Source of the DNA: RGIG995 sp045542115
GTDB taxonomy: Bacteria > Bacillota > Clostridia > Oscillospirales > UBA644
Length of the DNA: 64,000 bases
Direction of reading: 5' to 3'
Assembly: GCA_045542115.1 (NCBI GenBank)
Contig: JAZQKK010000007.1
Location: forward strand, 36,775-100,774
Position numbers and translations under genes: made by a program
Shown here: piece after piece, positions 15,747 to 24,178 of the stretch
How the letters are laid out: the number at the start of each line of letters is the position of its first letter
How positions within the stretch are numbered: the first letter of the stretch is position 1
The notes under the pieces: generated by a model
What the model was told of the DNA's origin: nothing
The model's database searches: none
Seen by the model: only the letters and a program-made list of their open reading frames with translations

Positions 15747-17977
15747 TGTTCTTTCTCCGTTTTGGTTGCCTTTTTATAGGGCGTTTCATAGCCGCACCCT
15801 TCGGTAACACAGTTCAGCGTGCTGAAATGACGGAACAGCGTTTTTCCGCATTTGGGGCAGATTTCGTCGGTGGGAATATCCCAGGTGCGGAATCCGCAAG
15901 CAGCTCCCCGTTCGCAGGAATAATAGGTCTTGCCCTTCTGGGTCTTGCGTACCACCAACCCCGCACCGCACGTGGGACAGGTGCCGGGAGCCTTGGTGTA
16001 GACCGGCTTGGTGTTTTTACATTCGGGATAACCGGGGCAAGCCAGGAAACGACCGAAGCGGCTGACTTTATAGACCATCTTACGGCCGCACAGTTCACAG
16101 ACCTCGTCACTTTCTTCCACGGGGGTCTCTACCTTCCGTCGTTCGGTATTGCTTTCTGCCTTTTTCAGGGCGGCTTCAAAATCTCCGTAGAAGTTCTGCA
16201 TTACTTCCACCAAGGTCTTTTGGCCTTCTTCCACGCTATCCAACTGTTTTTCCATTTCAGCGGTAAAGGCAGAGTCGACGATATTGTTAAAGTTTTCAAT
16301 CATCAAATCGGTGGTTACGATACCCAGATTGGTGGGTTTCAACGATTTTCCTTCCCGTTCCACGTATTCCCGTTCGATAATCGTTCCTACGATGGGGGCA
16401 AAGGTGGAAGGTCTGCCGATTCCGTTTTCTTCCAGGGTCTTAATCAAAGACGCTTCGGTATACCGGGAGGGGGGAAGAGTGAATTTTTGTTCACTGACAA
16501 GTTCCTGGAAGTCCAGAACGTCCCCTTCTTTCACGTCGGGGAAGGCAGAGGTCTCTTCCTGGTCGTCGGAATACCGGTACAGACGGCTGTAACCGTCAAA
16601 GACCTTTTTGGTGTCGGAGGCGCGGAACAAATAGCCGGCCGCTTCGATTTCAATGCTTCTCACGTGTTGAACCACGGAGGCCATCTGGCTTGCGGTGAAC
16701 CGTTCCCAAATCAATTTGTACAGGCGGTATTGGTCGTGGTTCAAACTTGCTTTGACCGCGTCGGGGGTCAGATTGATATCGGTGGGACGGATGGCTTCGT
16801 GGGCATCCTGAGCCCCTTGACGGGCTTTGAAGACCCGGGGCGTCTGGGGATAATACTGTTCCCCGTAGGTGTTCAAGATGTAGTCCTTCGCCGCCGCTCT
16901 TGCTTCGTCGGAAACCCGAAGAGAGTCGGTTCTCATATAGGTGATAAGACCCACGGGGCCGTGACCGACCACGTCAACCCCTTCGTACAGCGTCTGTGCT
17001 ACGGACATCGTCTTTTGGGGATGCATATTCAAATGCACCGACGCATCCTGTTGCAGCGCGGAAGTGGTAAAGGGAGGGGCGGGATTCTTGTGCTTTTCCT
17101 GTTCTTTCAGGGAACGGACCAGGTAATCCTTGCCTTCCAATTCTTTGCGGATCTTTTCATTTTCTTCTGCGGAGGCAACGGAAATCTTTCCGTCATCGTT
17201 CCCGAAGAACCGGGCAGAATATTTTTTCTTCCCGTTGCGGAAATGGGCATCGAGATTCCAATATTCCTGAGGAATAAAGGCTTCGATTTCCCGTTCCCGG
17301 TCTACCACCCAACGGGTGGCTACCGACTGAACGCGGCCGGCAGAAAGACCGTATTTTACCTTGTGCCACAGGAAGGGGGATAATTTGTATCCCACGATAC
17401 GGTCGAGAACCCGGCGGGTCTGCTGAGACGAGACCAGGTCCTGATTGATGGCCCGGGGATGTTGCATCCCTTCGGTGACGGCTTTCCGGGTGATTTCGTT
17501 AAAGGTCACCCGATTTTCGGCATTTTCATCCAATTCCAGCATCTGAGCCAGGTGCCAGGCAATAGCTTCTCCTTCCCGGTCAGGGTCGGTTGCCAGATAG
17601 ACGGCCTTGCTGTTTTTTGCCGCGGCTTTCAGTTCTTTCAACAGGGCGGCTTTGCCGTCCTTCCGGGGAACGATATACTCGGGGGTAAATCCGTTTTCGA
17701 TATCGACTCCCAGTCGAGAGGCGGGCAGGTCCCGGATGTGTCCCTTGGAAGACATTACTTCGTATTTGCTTCCCAAATACTTTTTAATGGTCTTCGCCTT
17801 TGAGGGAGACTCCACGATTAAAAGATTCTTGGTGGGACGGGACGTTTTTTTCGCACTCGTCTTGGGGGCAGTTTTCTTGGTGGCGGACTTCTTGGTCACT
17901 GTTTTTTTGGCCGCGGTCTTTTTAACTGCCTTTTTCTTCTGAGTTTCTTCGGTGGTTGCGGTGGTTTTGGTAGCCAT
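15743..17977 (-). CDS. topA: DNA topoisomerase I with basic N-terminal tail
   Basis: Type IA topoisomerase that relaxes negative supercoils. The start at ATG 17977 follows AAGGAGAAC and gives 744 residues; an upstream in-frame start at 18121 has no support. Residues 1-48 are a Lys/Ala/Thr/Ser tail built of KKTAAKK-like units, resembling histone H1 tails. The Toprim domain then starts at NLLIVESPSKAKTIKKYLG. The active tyrosine lies in TYMRTDSLRVS. The C-terminus has three zinc-ribbon motifs (CELCGRK, CPTCGAG, CPKCGKT). The basic tail is unusual at the N-terminus; similar tails in other bacteria are usually C-terminal. It forms the topA-trmFO pair with dprA upstream. Confidence 0.95.
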   Translation of the reverse strand: MATKTTATTEETQKKKAVKKTAAKKTVTKKSATKKTAPKTSAKKTSRPTKNLLIVESPSKAKTIKKYLGSKYEVMSSKGHIRDLPASRLGVDIENGFTPEYIVPRKDGKAALLKELKAAAKNSKAVYLATDPDREGEAIAWHLAQMLELDENAENRVTFNEITRKAVTEGMQHPRAINQDLVSSQQTRRVLDRIVGYKLSPFLWHKVKYGLSAGRVQSVATRWVVDREREIEAFIPQEYWNLDAHFRNGKKKYSARFFGNDDGKISVASAEENEKIRKELEGKDYLVRSLKEQEKHKNPAPPFTTSALQQDASVHLNMHPQKTMSVAQTLYEGVDVVGHGPVGLITYMRTDSLRVSDEARAAAKDYILNTYGEQYYPQTPRVFKARQGAQDAHEAIRPTDINLTPDAVKASLNHDQYRLYKLIWERFTASQMASVVQHVRSIEIEAAGYLFRASDTKKVFDGYSRLYRYSDDQEETSAFPDVKEGDVLDFQELVSEQKFTLPPSRYTEASLIKTLEENGIGRPSTFAPIVGTIIEREYVEREGKSLKPTNLGIVTTDLMIENFNNIVDSAFTAEMEKQLDSVEEGQKTLVEVMQNFYGDFEAALKKAESNTERRKVETPVEESDEVCELCGRKMVYKVSRFGRFLACPGYPECKNTKPVYTKAPGTCPTCGAGLVVRKTQKGKTYYSCERGAACGFRTWDIPTDEICPKCGKTLFRHFSTLNCVTEGCGYETPYKKATKTEKEQ

Positions 17978-18012
17978 CGTTGTTCTCCTTTTTGATAAGG
18001 TAATTGATTCGG

Positions 18013-19182
18013 TTATTTTCGGCGGAACATTGCCCCGGGAAGGGGGTCGATGCAGCCGGAGAGCTCCAAGGCCTGTAACAGGGGGAGCAAGCGGGGAAAG
18101 GTCAGTCCGGTTCTCTGACATATCTCGTCTGCGGACAGAACTTCGTTTTCCGAAAAGGCTCGGTAGACCGTCGTTTCTTCCGGAGAAAGGGCGGGCGGCG
18201 TGAAGGGAACCGGAGTTTCCTTCGGTTTCTTTGCCGGTTTTTCCCGGGGTTCTTTCTGGGAAGAAGTTTCCTCTATCGCCGGTTCAAAACGGACGGTGAT
18301 AGGGGTGATGCGGTTGCCGTAGCGGGGGATAAACTCGTTGCATATATCATCAGGCTCGGTGCAAAAAACTGCGCCGTGCTTAATGAGCTGATTGGTTCCG
18401 GTGTTGACCCGGTCGGAGGGGTCTGCCGGAAGGGCGAAAAGAAGCCGGTTCTGTTCTACTGCGAGGCGTGCAGTAATCATCGAACCGCTTTTAGGGGGAC
18501 ATTCCACCACCAAAACTCCCTCGGACAGACCGGAAATGATGCGGTTCCGCCGGGGAAAATTGGAAGCGAGGGGCGGGGTTCCGGGCAGATACTCGGAAAT
18601 CAGTCCGCCGTAATTTTTCAAAAGGTCGTAAAGCACCCGGTTGGATTTGGGGTAGACCACGTCTACGCCGCAGCCCAACACCGCAAAGGATGCCTTTCCT
18701 TTAATCATCGAGCCTTTGTGGGCGTAAGTGTCAATGCCGTTTGCCATTCCGCTGACGATCTGAAACCCCGAAAGGGCGAGGGAGCAGGAAAACGTAGACG
18801 CCAATGCGGCCGCTTTACGGCTGCATTTCCGCGTCCCCACAACGCCGATGGTTGGAACGTCTCTTTTGGGGAAATTCCCAAGAACGAACAACGCGACGGG
18901 CGGGTCGTTGATCTCCCGCAGGGCGGGAGGATAGCTTGGATCGTTATAGCAGACGATGTCAATGCCTTTTTGCAGACAATCGTCCAACACGTCCCGGGCG
19001 GGGCGGAGGTCTTTGTTCAGAAACGGAAAGGAGTCTTTTTCTCCCAAGTGGGGAATCAGTTCCGCTTTTGTGGCGTGAAAGGCCTCTTTCGCTTCCATCG
19101 CTTGAATCAAACGGTAAGTTTTTGCCGTGCCTTGTTTTCCTGCAAGGAGAAGCCATAGGGTATACAATGCGTTCTCGGTCAT
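18013..19182 (-). CDS. dprA: DNA-processing protein DprA
   Basis: Loads RecA on incoming single-stranded DNA during natural transformation; cytoplasmic. 389 residues from ATG 19182, which follows AAAAGGAGAG; a TTG at 19200 is the alternative. The Rossmann-like core has GVVGTRKCSRKAA, SGMANGIDTYAHKG, VLGCGVDVVYPKSN and FPRRNRIISGLS. A Pro/Lys/Glu linker leads to a C-terminal winged-helix region (SADEICQRTGLTFPRLLPLL). It sits upstream of topA, a common Bacillota order. No competence genes are in the window, so competence itself is not shown. Confidence 0.95.
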   Translation of the reverse strand: MTENALYTLWLLLAGKQGTAKTYRLIQAMEAKEAFHATKAELIPHLGEKDSFPFLNKDLRPARDVLDDCLQKGIDIVCYNDPSYPPALREINDPPVALFVLGNFPKRDVPTIGVVGTRKCSRKAAALASTFSCSLALSGFQIVSGMANGIDTYAHKGSMIKGKASFAVLGCGVDVVYPKSNRVLYDLLKNYGGLISEYLPGTPPLASNFPRRNRIISGLSEGVLVVECPPKSGSMITARLAVEQNRLLFALPADPSDRVNTGTNQLIKHGAVFCTEPDDICNEFIPRYGNRITPITVRFEPAIEETSSQKEPREKPAKKPKETPVPFTPPALSPEETTVYRAFSENEVLSADEICQRTGLTFPRLLPLLQALELSGCIDPLPGAMFRRK

Positions 19183-19204
19183 AGGCTCTCCTTTTTTCAA
19201 AAAA

Positions 19205-19945
19205 TTATTTTAAGACATAGATCATAATGGACGCGGCGGATGCGGCGTTGAGGGAGTTGATGGGGTTTGACATCGGAATGTATACCGTTTGGTCTGCGGC
19301 GGCAAGCACCGATGCGGAGACGCCCTGTCCTTCGCTTCCTATAACGACCGCCCGTTTCGGACCGAACGAGATGCGTTCCGGCGGAAGGGCGGTGTCGTCC
19401 AATGCGGTAGCAAAGACGTCAAATCCGTCTTGTTTCAGCCCCGAAATCGTTTCTTGCAGGTCGTTGCTTTGTTCGATATAACAAGAGCGAAAGGCTCCCG
19501 CGGTGGACATTAAGGCTTTTGCCGACCAGGGGTTGGCACAGCCGGGAGATAGAACGACTCCGAATCCGAAGGCGTAGGCCGTGCGAATGACCGTTCCTAC
19601 GTTCCCTGGGTCTTGCACGCCGTCCAGCAACACCAATTTATCCGGCCGCGTGGTTTCGTTGCGGCATACGGTGCAGGCGATGGTCTGACCGGAAACGGCA
19701 ACGCAGATTTTTTCCATCGCCGCCGGCGAAAGGCGATATACGGGAATCTCTCGGGGTAAGCTGGAAAGAAAAGATTGATGTTTTTCTGGGTTTGTGGTGA
19801 AAATTTCCAGAATACAGTCTTTGGGCAGTTCTTCCACAAATCGGGTCCCTTCCACGAAAAAACATTCCCGGGAGGGAGTCTTCCGGATTTTTGCGATTTC
19901 CTTCAAATAGGGATTTGCGGTGGAGGTGATTTCTTTAAAAATCAT
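19205..19945 (-). CDS. SpoU/TrmH-family RNA 2'-O-methyltransferase
   Basis: 246 residues. The N-terminal substrate-binding domain (ITSTANPYLKEIAKI, then FFVEGTRFVEEL) is of the L30e-like type. The SPOUT domain has LDGVQDPGNVGTVIRTAYAFG, VIGSEGQGVS and a final IPMSNPINSLNAASAASI, the three SpoU motifs. It methylates a ribose in tRNA or rRNA; the exact site cannot be told. Its start overlaps the end of ktrA by four bases. Confidence 0.92.
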   Translation of the reverse strand: MIFKEITSTANPYLKEIAKIRKTPSRECFFVEGTRFVEELPKDCILEIFTTNPEKHQSFLSSLPREIPVYRLSPAAMEKICVAVSGQTIACTVCRNETTRPDKLVLLDGVQDPGNVGTVIRTAYAFGFGVVLSPGCANPWSAKALMSTAGAFRSCYIEQSNDLQETISGLKQDGFDVFATALDDTALPPERISFGPKRAVVIGSEGQGVSASVLAAADQTVYIPMSNPINSLNAASAASIMIYVLK

Positions 19946-20589
19946 TTCAACATCCTCGCAATGTTTTCCGAACGTCCGATGACCATCAGCGAATCACCTT
20001 CCCCAAACCGGCGGTCGGGGTTCAGGTTCGTATCCAAAAATTCCGAGCCGGGAGCGCGGATACCGATGACGTTGATTCCGTACCGTACCCGCACGTCCAA
20101 TTCTCGGAGGGATTTTCCCACCCAAGAAGGGGGGGCGTTGATTTCCGCAATGGATTGGTCCCCGCTGAGGGGAATGAAATCCAGAAGGTCGGCGGAAAAT
20201 TTCCGGGCGATGCGTTCTCCCATATCCACTTCGGGACAGACCACGTAGTCGGCACCGATGCGGCGGAGCAGCCGGGAATGTTTTTCATCGTAGGATTGGC
20301 AAATAACGTGTTTTGCACCCATTTCCTTGACCAACGTGGTCACCAGGGCGCTGGCCTGAATATCTTCGGAAATGGCCACGATAACGTGGTCGTAGCCGGG
20401 AATGTCCAACGCCTGTAAGACCGTTTCGTCCAGACAGTCTCCCTGACGGGCGTCCACTTCCCCGGATATCCGGTCCACTTTATCCAAATCAATATCCACT
20501 GCCAGAACGTCTTCCCCCAGCAGTACTAATTTCCGGGCGGCTTGCCGTCCGAATTGGCTCAGACCAATAATCAAAAACGAATGTTTCAT
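19942..20589 (-). CDS. ktrA: K+ uptake regulatory subunit, RCK domain (KtrA/TrkA family)
   Basis: Cytoplasmic gating ring subunit of the Ktr potassium channel. 215 residues: an RCK_N Rossmann domain starting FLIIGLSQFGRQAARKL, with acidic ligand end VDIDLDKVD, and an RCK_C domain from about 135 (NAPPSWVGKSLRELDVR). The length fits single-RCK KtrA rather than the double TrkA. It lies 17 bases downstream of the membrane subunit gene ktrB, so the two form a transporter pair. Confidence 0.93.
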   Translation of the reverse strand: MKHSFLIIGLSQFGRQAARKLVLLGEDVLAVDIDLDKVDRISGEVDARQGDCLDETVLQALDIPGYDHVIVAISEDIQASALVTTLVKEMGAKHVICQSYDEKHSRLLRRIGADYVVCPEVDMGERIARKFSADLLDFIPLSGDQSIAEINAPPSWVGKSLRELDVRVRYGINVIGIRAPGSEFLDTNLNPDRRFGEGDSLMVIGRSENIARMLK

Positions 20590-20606
20590 AAGCGACTCCT
20601 CTCGGT

Positions 20607-21980
20607 TTATCCAATCAAAAGGTCCGTTTCCGGGTAGCGAAGGGTGTTTTGCCGTTTGCGGCGGTCGGTGAGAAGGGCAAACGAGATGGTCAGCATCCCT
20701 ACCCGGCCGGCAAACATCAAAAGCATCAGAAGAATTTTAGAAACAACCGACAGCGTGGGAGTGACCGACAGGGACAGCCCCACCGTGGCAAAGGCGGACG
20801 TACATTCATACGTTGCCTCTAAAAACGAAATCGACGGCTCGGCCAGATTGATCGCCGCCGAGCAGGTCAGAATGGCGGCAAAGGGGAGAACGGTCAACGC
20901 TAACGCCCGGTAAACCAGGTCGTGGCTCAGTCTCCGTTTCATCAAAGTTGCGTCTTTTTGTCCCAACAAAACCGATTTTAACGCTGCGGCAAGAACGACG
21001 ACCGTCGTAATCTTTACCCCACCGCCGGTAGACCCGGAAGAGGCACCGATAAACATCAGCACGATGGTCAAAACCTGCCCCGCTTCGGTCATTGCCGTGA
21101 GGTCTACGGTGTTCATTCCCGCTGTGCGGGGAGTGACCGATTGGAAGAAAGATGCGAGAATCTTTTCGTTCCAGGGGAGATTCCCCAGGGTGTCGGGGTT
21201 GGAAAATTCCAGCAAGAAAATGAAAACGGCACCGCTCACGATCAGAGTTGCCGAAGCAATTAAAACGGTTTTGGAAAAAAGAGAAAGTTTTTTCCATTGA
21301 TGGTTCGTGTAAAGATCTTCCCAGACCAAAAAACCAAGCCCACCGATGATGATAAGCCCTATCACCGTCAGATTCACTGCAAGGTCACCGGTATACGCGG
21401 TCAGAGAGGAAAAGGGAGCGTTGCTTCCCATCAGGTCAAATCCGGCGTTGCAAAACGCAGAGACCGAAACGAAGATTCCTCTCCAAATTCCACTGCCCCA
21501 TCCGTATTCGGGAATAAACCGGGCGGAAAGAATTAAGGCTCCCGCCCCTTCAAAGGCCGCGGTTCCCAACAGAACGTGCTTCATCGTTTGTGCGGCGACT
21601 TTGTAATCGGTCAAATTCAGCGATTGGGCAATTTGTTTGCGGTTGGAGAGCGACGAATCCCCCCGAAGAAGCAGAATTAAAGCCGACCCTAAGGTCATAA
21701 ATCCGAGCCCGCCGATCTGAATCATAGCCAAGATGACCGCCTGGCCGAAAAAAGACCACTGGGTGGCAGTGTCGTAGACTACAAGACCGGTAATGCAGGT
21801 GGCCGAGGTGGCGGTAAACAGCGTATTGATAAAGGGGGTGGTCGTTCCGTCGGCGGAAGAGATCGGGAGCATCAGCAAAAAAGCGCCCGCAAGAATAATC
21901 ATCAGAAATCCGACGACCATCAATCGGGACACGTTGAGCTTCCGGCGCTTTTTTTCCACCGGTGCGATGGTTCTTGCCAC
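20607..21980 (-). CDS. ktrB: K+ transporter membrane subunit KtrB (TrkH family)
   Basis: Polytopic membrane protein of 457 residues that takes up K+ together with KtrA, usually Na+-dependent. The four selectivity-filter loops can be read as ATCITGLVV, AFCNAGFD, TPRTAGMNT and SAFATVGLS. First gene of the twelve-gene minus-strand run, with a strong promoter directly upstream at 22016-22044. Confidence 0.95.
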   Translation of the reverse strand: MARTIAPVEKKRRKLNVSRLMVVGFLMIILAGAFLLMLPISSADGTTTPFINTLFTATSATCITGLVVYDTATQWSFFGQAVILAMIQIGGLGFMTLGSALILLLRGDSSLSNRKQIAQSLNLTDYKVAAQTMKHVLLGTAAFEGAGALILSARFIPEYGWGSGIWRGIFVSVSAFCNAGFDLMGSNAPFSSLTAYTGDLAVNLTVIGLIIIGGLGFLVWEDLYTNHQWKKLSLFSKTVLIASATLIVSGAVFIFLLEFSNPDTLGNLPWNEKILASFFQSVTPRTAGMNTVDLTAMTEAGQVLTIVLMFIGASSGSTGGGVKITTVVVLAAALKSVLLGQKDATLMKRRLSHDLVYRALALTVLPFAAILTCSAAINLAEPSISFLEATYECTSAFATVGLSLSVTPTLSVVSKILLMLLMFAGRVGMLTISFALLTDRRKRQNTLRYPETDLLIG

Positions 21981-22015
21981 GAATATTCTCCCCCTCTTGC
22001 AAAATTAACTACTAT

Positions 22016-22044
22016 ATAATAGCATTAAATTTTGTTTCTGTCAA
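22016..22044 (-). promoter_or_regulatory. Sigma-A promoter of the ktrB-led minus-strand run
   Basis: On the minus strand, TTGACA (22044-22039), a 17-base spacer, TATTAT (22021-22016). It is the only clear promoter for the twelve genes down to 9279, whose gaps are all under 40 bases. Confidence 0.85.
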
Positions 22045-22198
22045 GCCCCTTTTTTTTCGAAAGAAAAATCTTACGGGAATTTTGCTTTTCCGCAACAGTA
22101 TGTTTGATAAAATTTACCGTTTCGTTTCGATTTTTCCCGGTTCTTGTCGGCTGTTCGGAGAAATGTCACAATTTTGCCGAAAAGAGTTTCGGAGTTTG

Positions 22199-22207
22199 TG
22201 TTAAAAT
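22199..22207 (+). promoter_or_regulatory. Possible extended -10 promoter of the GNAT gene
   Basis: TGTTAAAAT gives an extended -10 box 38 bases before the start codon. No good -35 box is seen at the right distance. Confidence 0.4.
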
Positions 22208-22245
22208 CAATTTATCTTTTCATAAGGATACACGGGAGGGCTTCT

Positions 22246-23418
22246 ATGGTAACGATACGAGAAGTAAAAACTAAGAAAGATTTACGCCGGTTTGTTGATT
22301 ATCCCAATCGGCTCTATCGGAACGTACCTCAATTCGTTCCGCCCCTTCTGTCCGACGATTTGTCTGATTGGGACCAAAAGCAAAACCCCGCCTTCGAATA
22401 TTGCGAGGCAAAATGCTGGCTCGCTTTTCGGGATGGAGAAATCGTGGGAAGAATCGGTGCGATTCTCAGTCGAAAGGCCAACGAAAAGTGGAATACGTCC
22501 CGGATGCGGTTTACGCAGGTGGATTTTATTGACGATAACGAAGTCTCCGAAGCCCTGTTTTCTACCGTTGAAGAATACGCCCGCGCGAAGGGGTGCAGTC
22601 AGGTACAAGGACCCTTGGGGTTCACGGATATGGACCGGGAAGGGATGCTGGTGGAAGGGTTCGACCGCCGGAATATGTTCATCACCTATTATAACCATCC
22701 CTATTATAACGATCATCTCGCTCGTCTGGGATACGAAAAAGACGTGGATTGGATTGAATACCTGATTGGAGTTCCCGAGGAAGACTCTCCGCAGGTGGAA
22801 AAGATCCGTCGGGTGGCCAGGTACGTGACCCGACACGGCCAATATCGGGTGGTCCGGTTGAAGAACCGGAGAGAATACGGCCCGTACGTTGAAAAGGTGT
22901 TCCATCTGGTCAACGAAGCCTACGCGCATTTGTACGGCACAGTGGATTTGACCGATAAACAGATCCGCCGGTACGCCAAAAAGTTTATTCCGATGATCTC
23001 TCCCGATTACGTCTGTTTCGTGGAAAACGATAAAGGCGAATTGGTGGCTTTCGGGATTTCTGCCCCCTCTCTTGCCGATGCGTTTAAAAAGAGCCGGGGA
23101 CGGTTGTTCCCCACCGGATGGATCGGCGTTTTGAAGGCGTTGAGTAAAAACAATGCCGCGGATTTGTTTTTGATTGCCGTTCGTCCCGACCTGCAAGGAA
23201 AAGGCGTAAACGCGGTAATTCTGAATCATATCTATGACTTGTACCGAAAGAATGGCATCCGTTGGGTGGAGACCGGTCCTCAGTTGGAGACCAACTCCAA
23301 GATTTTGGGCCAATGGGAAATGTTTGAAAAACAGCAGCATAAACGCCGCCGTTGTTATATCAAGACCCTTGCTCCCAAAGAAGCGACCGAGGAAGAACAC
23401 GAAGCTGCAATGGTATAA
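22246..23418 (+). CDS. GNAT-fold N-acetyltransferase-like protein (YghO type)
   Basis: 390 residues from ATG 22246, which follows GGGAGGG. The N-terminal half has the conserved block QGPLGFTDMDREGMLVEGFD and then TYYNHPYYNDHLARLGYEKDVDWIEY. The C-terminal half resembles a GNAT core (LIAVRPDLQGKGVNAVILNHI). Large GNAT-related proteins of this kind are widespread in gut Clostridia and Bacteroidetes; the substrate is not known. It is monocistronic, with its own terminator. Confidence 0.8.
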   Translation: MVTIREVKTKKDLRRFVDYPNRLYRNVPQFVPPLLSDDLSDWDQKQNPAFEYCEAKCWLAFRDGEIVGRIGAILSRKANEKWNTSRMRFTQVDFIDDNEVSEALFSTVEEYARAKGCSQVQGPLGFTDMDREGMLVEGFDRRNMFITYYNHPYYNDHLARLGYEKDVDWIEYLIGVPEEDSPQVEKIRRVARYVTRHGQYRVVRLKNRREYGPYVEKVFHLVNEAYAHLYGTVDLTDKQIRRYAKKFIPMISPDYVCFVENDKGELVAFGISAPSLADAFKKSRGRLFPTGWIGVLKALSKNNAADLFLIAVRPDLQGKGVNAVILNHIYDLYRKNGIRWVETGPQLETNSKILGQWEMFEKQQHKRRRCYIKTLAPKEATEEEHEAAMV

Positions 23419-23420
23419 AC

Positions 23421-23452
23421 AAGAACTGCACGGAATCCCGTGCAGTTCTTTT
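23421..23452 (+). terminator. Rho-independent terminator
   Basis: AGAACTGCACGG and CCGTGCAGTTCT with a three-base AAT loop, then TTTT. Confidence 0.9.
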
Positions 23453-23489
23453 GCAGATTTTTAACGTACGGTTTATTGTACACTTCCTG

Positions 23490-23498
23490 TGGTATACT
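23490..23498 (+). promoter_or_regulatory. Extended -10 promoter of the macro-domain gene
   Basis: TGGTATACT is an extended -10 box 32 bases before the start. The -35 region is weak, as is usual for extended -10 promoters. Confidence 0.55.
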
Positions 23499-23530
23499 GT
23501 TTTTGCAATCAGAAAGAAAGGAGAATGGTT

Positions 23531-23995
23531 ATGGCCCTTGAAATCGTTTCTCAGCCCCTGCTTTCCCTTCCGGTAGAGGCAGTGGTGAATCGTGCAAACA
23601 GCGGATTGCAGTACGCTTCGGGACTGTGTGGCGAGATTTTTGATGCGGCGGGAAAACTGCCGTTGCAACGGGCTTGCGTTGCCATCGGGTCTTGCCCCGT
23701 GGGGGATGCGGTTGCAACCCACGGCTTTGGGCTTTCGGCGAAATATATTATCCACGCCGTTCCCCCTCGCTGGTGCGGCGGAGGGTACGGGGAAGACAAG
23801 TTGCTGATGCAATGTTACCGGTCTGCGTTAGACGTCGCCTCCCGGTTGGGAGTTCGGTCTTTGGCCTTTCCGTTGTTGTCCGAAGGCCTCTGCGGATATC
23901 CCACCGACCGGGGGATTGCCGTGGCAAAAAAGGCAATTTTGACTTCTCCCGCCCAAGAAACAATGAAAATATATATGAGTCTTCCTCCGTCGTAA
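23531..23995 (+). CDS. Macro-domain protein (ADP-ribose-type hydrolase)
   Basis: 154 residues from ATG 23531, 7 bases after AAAGGAG; an ATG at 23525 is too close to that site. The macro fold is marked by VEAVVNRANSGL (NAAN-type motif read as NRAN), GLCGEIFDAAG, a YIIHAVPPRW segment and SLAFPLLSEGLCGYP. Such proteins remove or bind ADP-ribose or O-acetyl-ADP-ribose. It stands alone between a GNAT gene and hppA; no ADP-ribosyltransferase or sirtuin is nearby. Confidence 0.9.
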   Translation: MALEIVSQPLLSLPVEAVVNRANSGLQYASGLCGEIFDAAGKLPLQRACVAIGSCPVGDAVATHGFGLSAKYIIHAVPPRWCGGGYGEDKLLMQCYRSALDVASRLGVRSLAFPLLSEGLCGYPTDRGIAVAKKAILTSPAQETMKIYMSLPPS

Positions 23996-24003
23996 AAATC
24001 AAT

Positions 24004-24050
24004 CAAAACCGTCCGAAAATCTTTATTTTTTCGGCCGGTTTTGTTTTTTT
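24004..24050 (+). terminator. Rho-independent terminator
   Basis: CAAAACCG-CCGAAAA pairs with TTTTTCGG-CGGTTTTG, followed by seven T. Confidence 0.85.
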
Positions 24051-24098
24051 ATGTAAAAAAAACGGACAAGAGGTTAAAATAATCGTACAATTTGCACC

Positions 24099-24127
24099 TT
24101 GACAACGGAAAATGAATGTGATAAACT
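24099..24127 (+). promoter_or_regulatory. Sigma-A promoter of hppA
   Basis: TTGACA at 24099-24104, a 17-base spacer, TAAACT at 24122-24127. Confidence 0.8.
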
Positions 24128-24178
24128 TATGTGTTATAGAAGTTGTGTTTATATTTAATTGAAGGAGAGATGTTTCAT

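Noticed and set aside
15680..17383. Plus-strand open frame of 567 codons opposite topA
   Set aside because: No conserved motifs; topA has catalytic and zinc motifs in full on the other strand.
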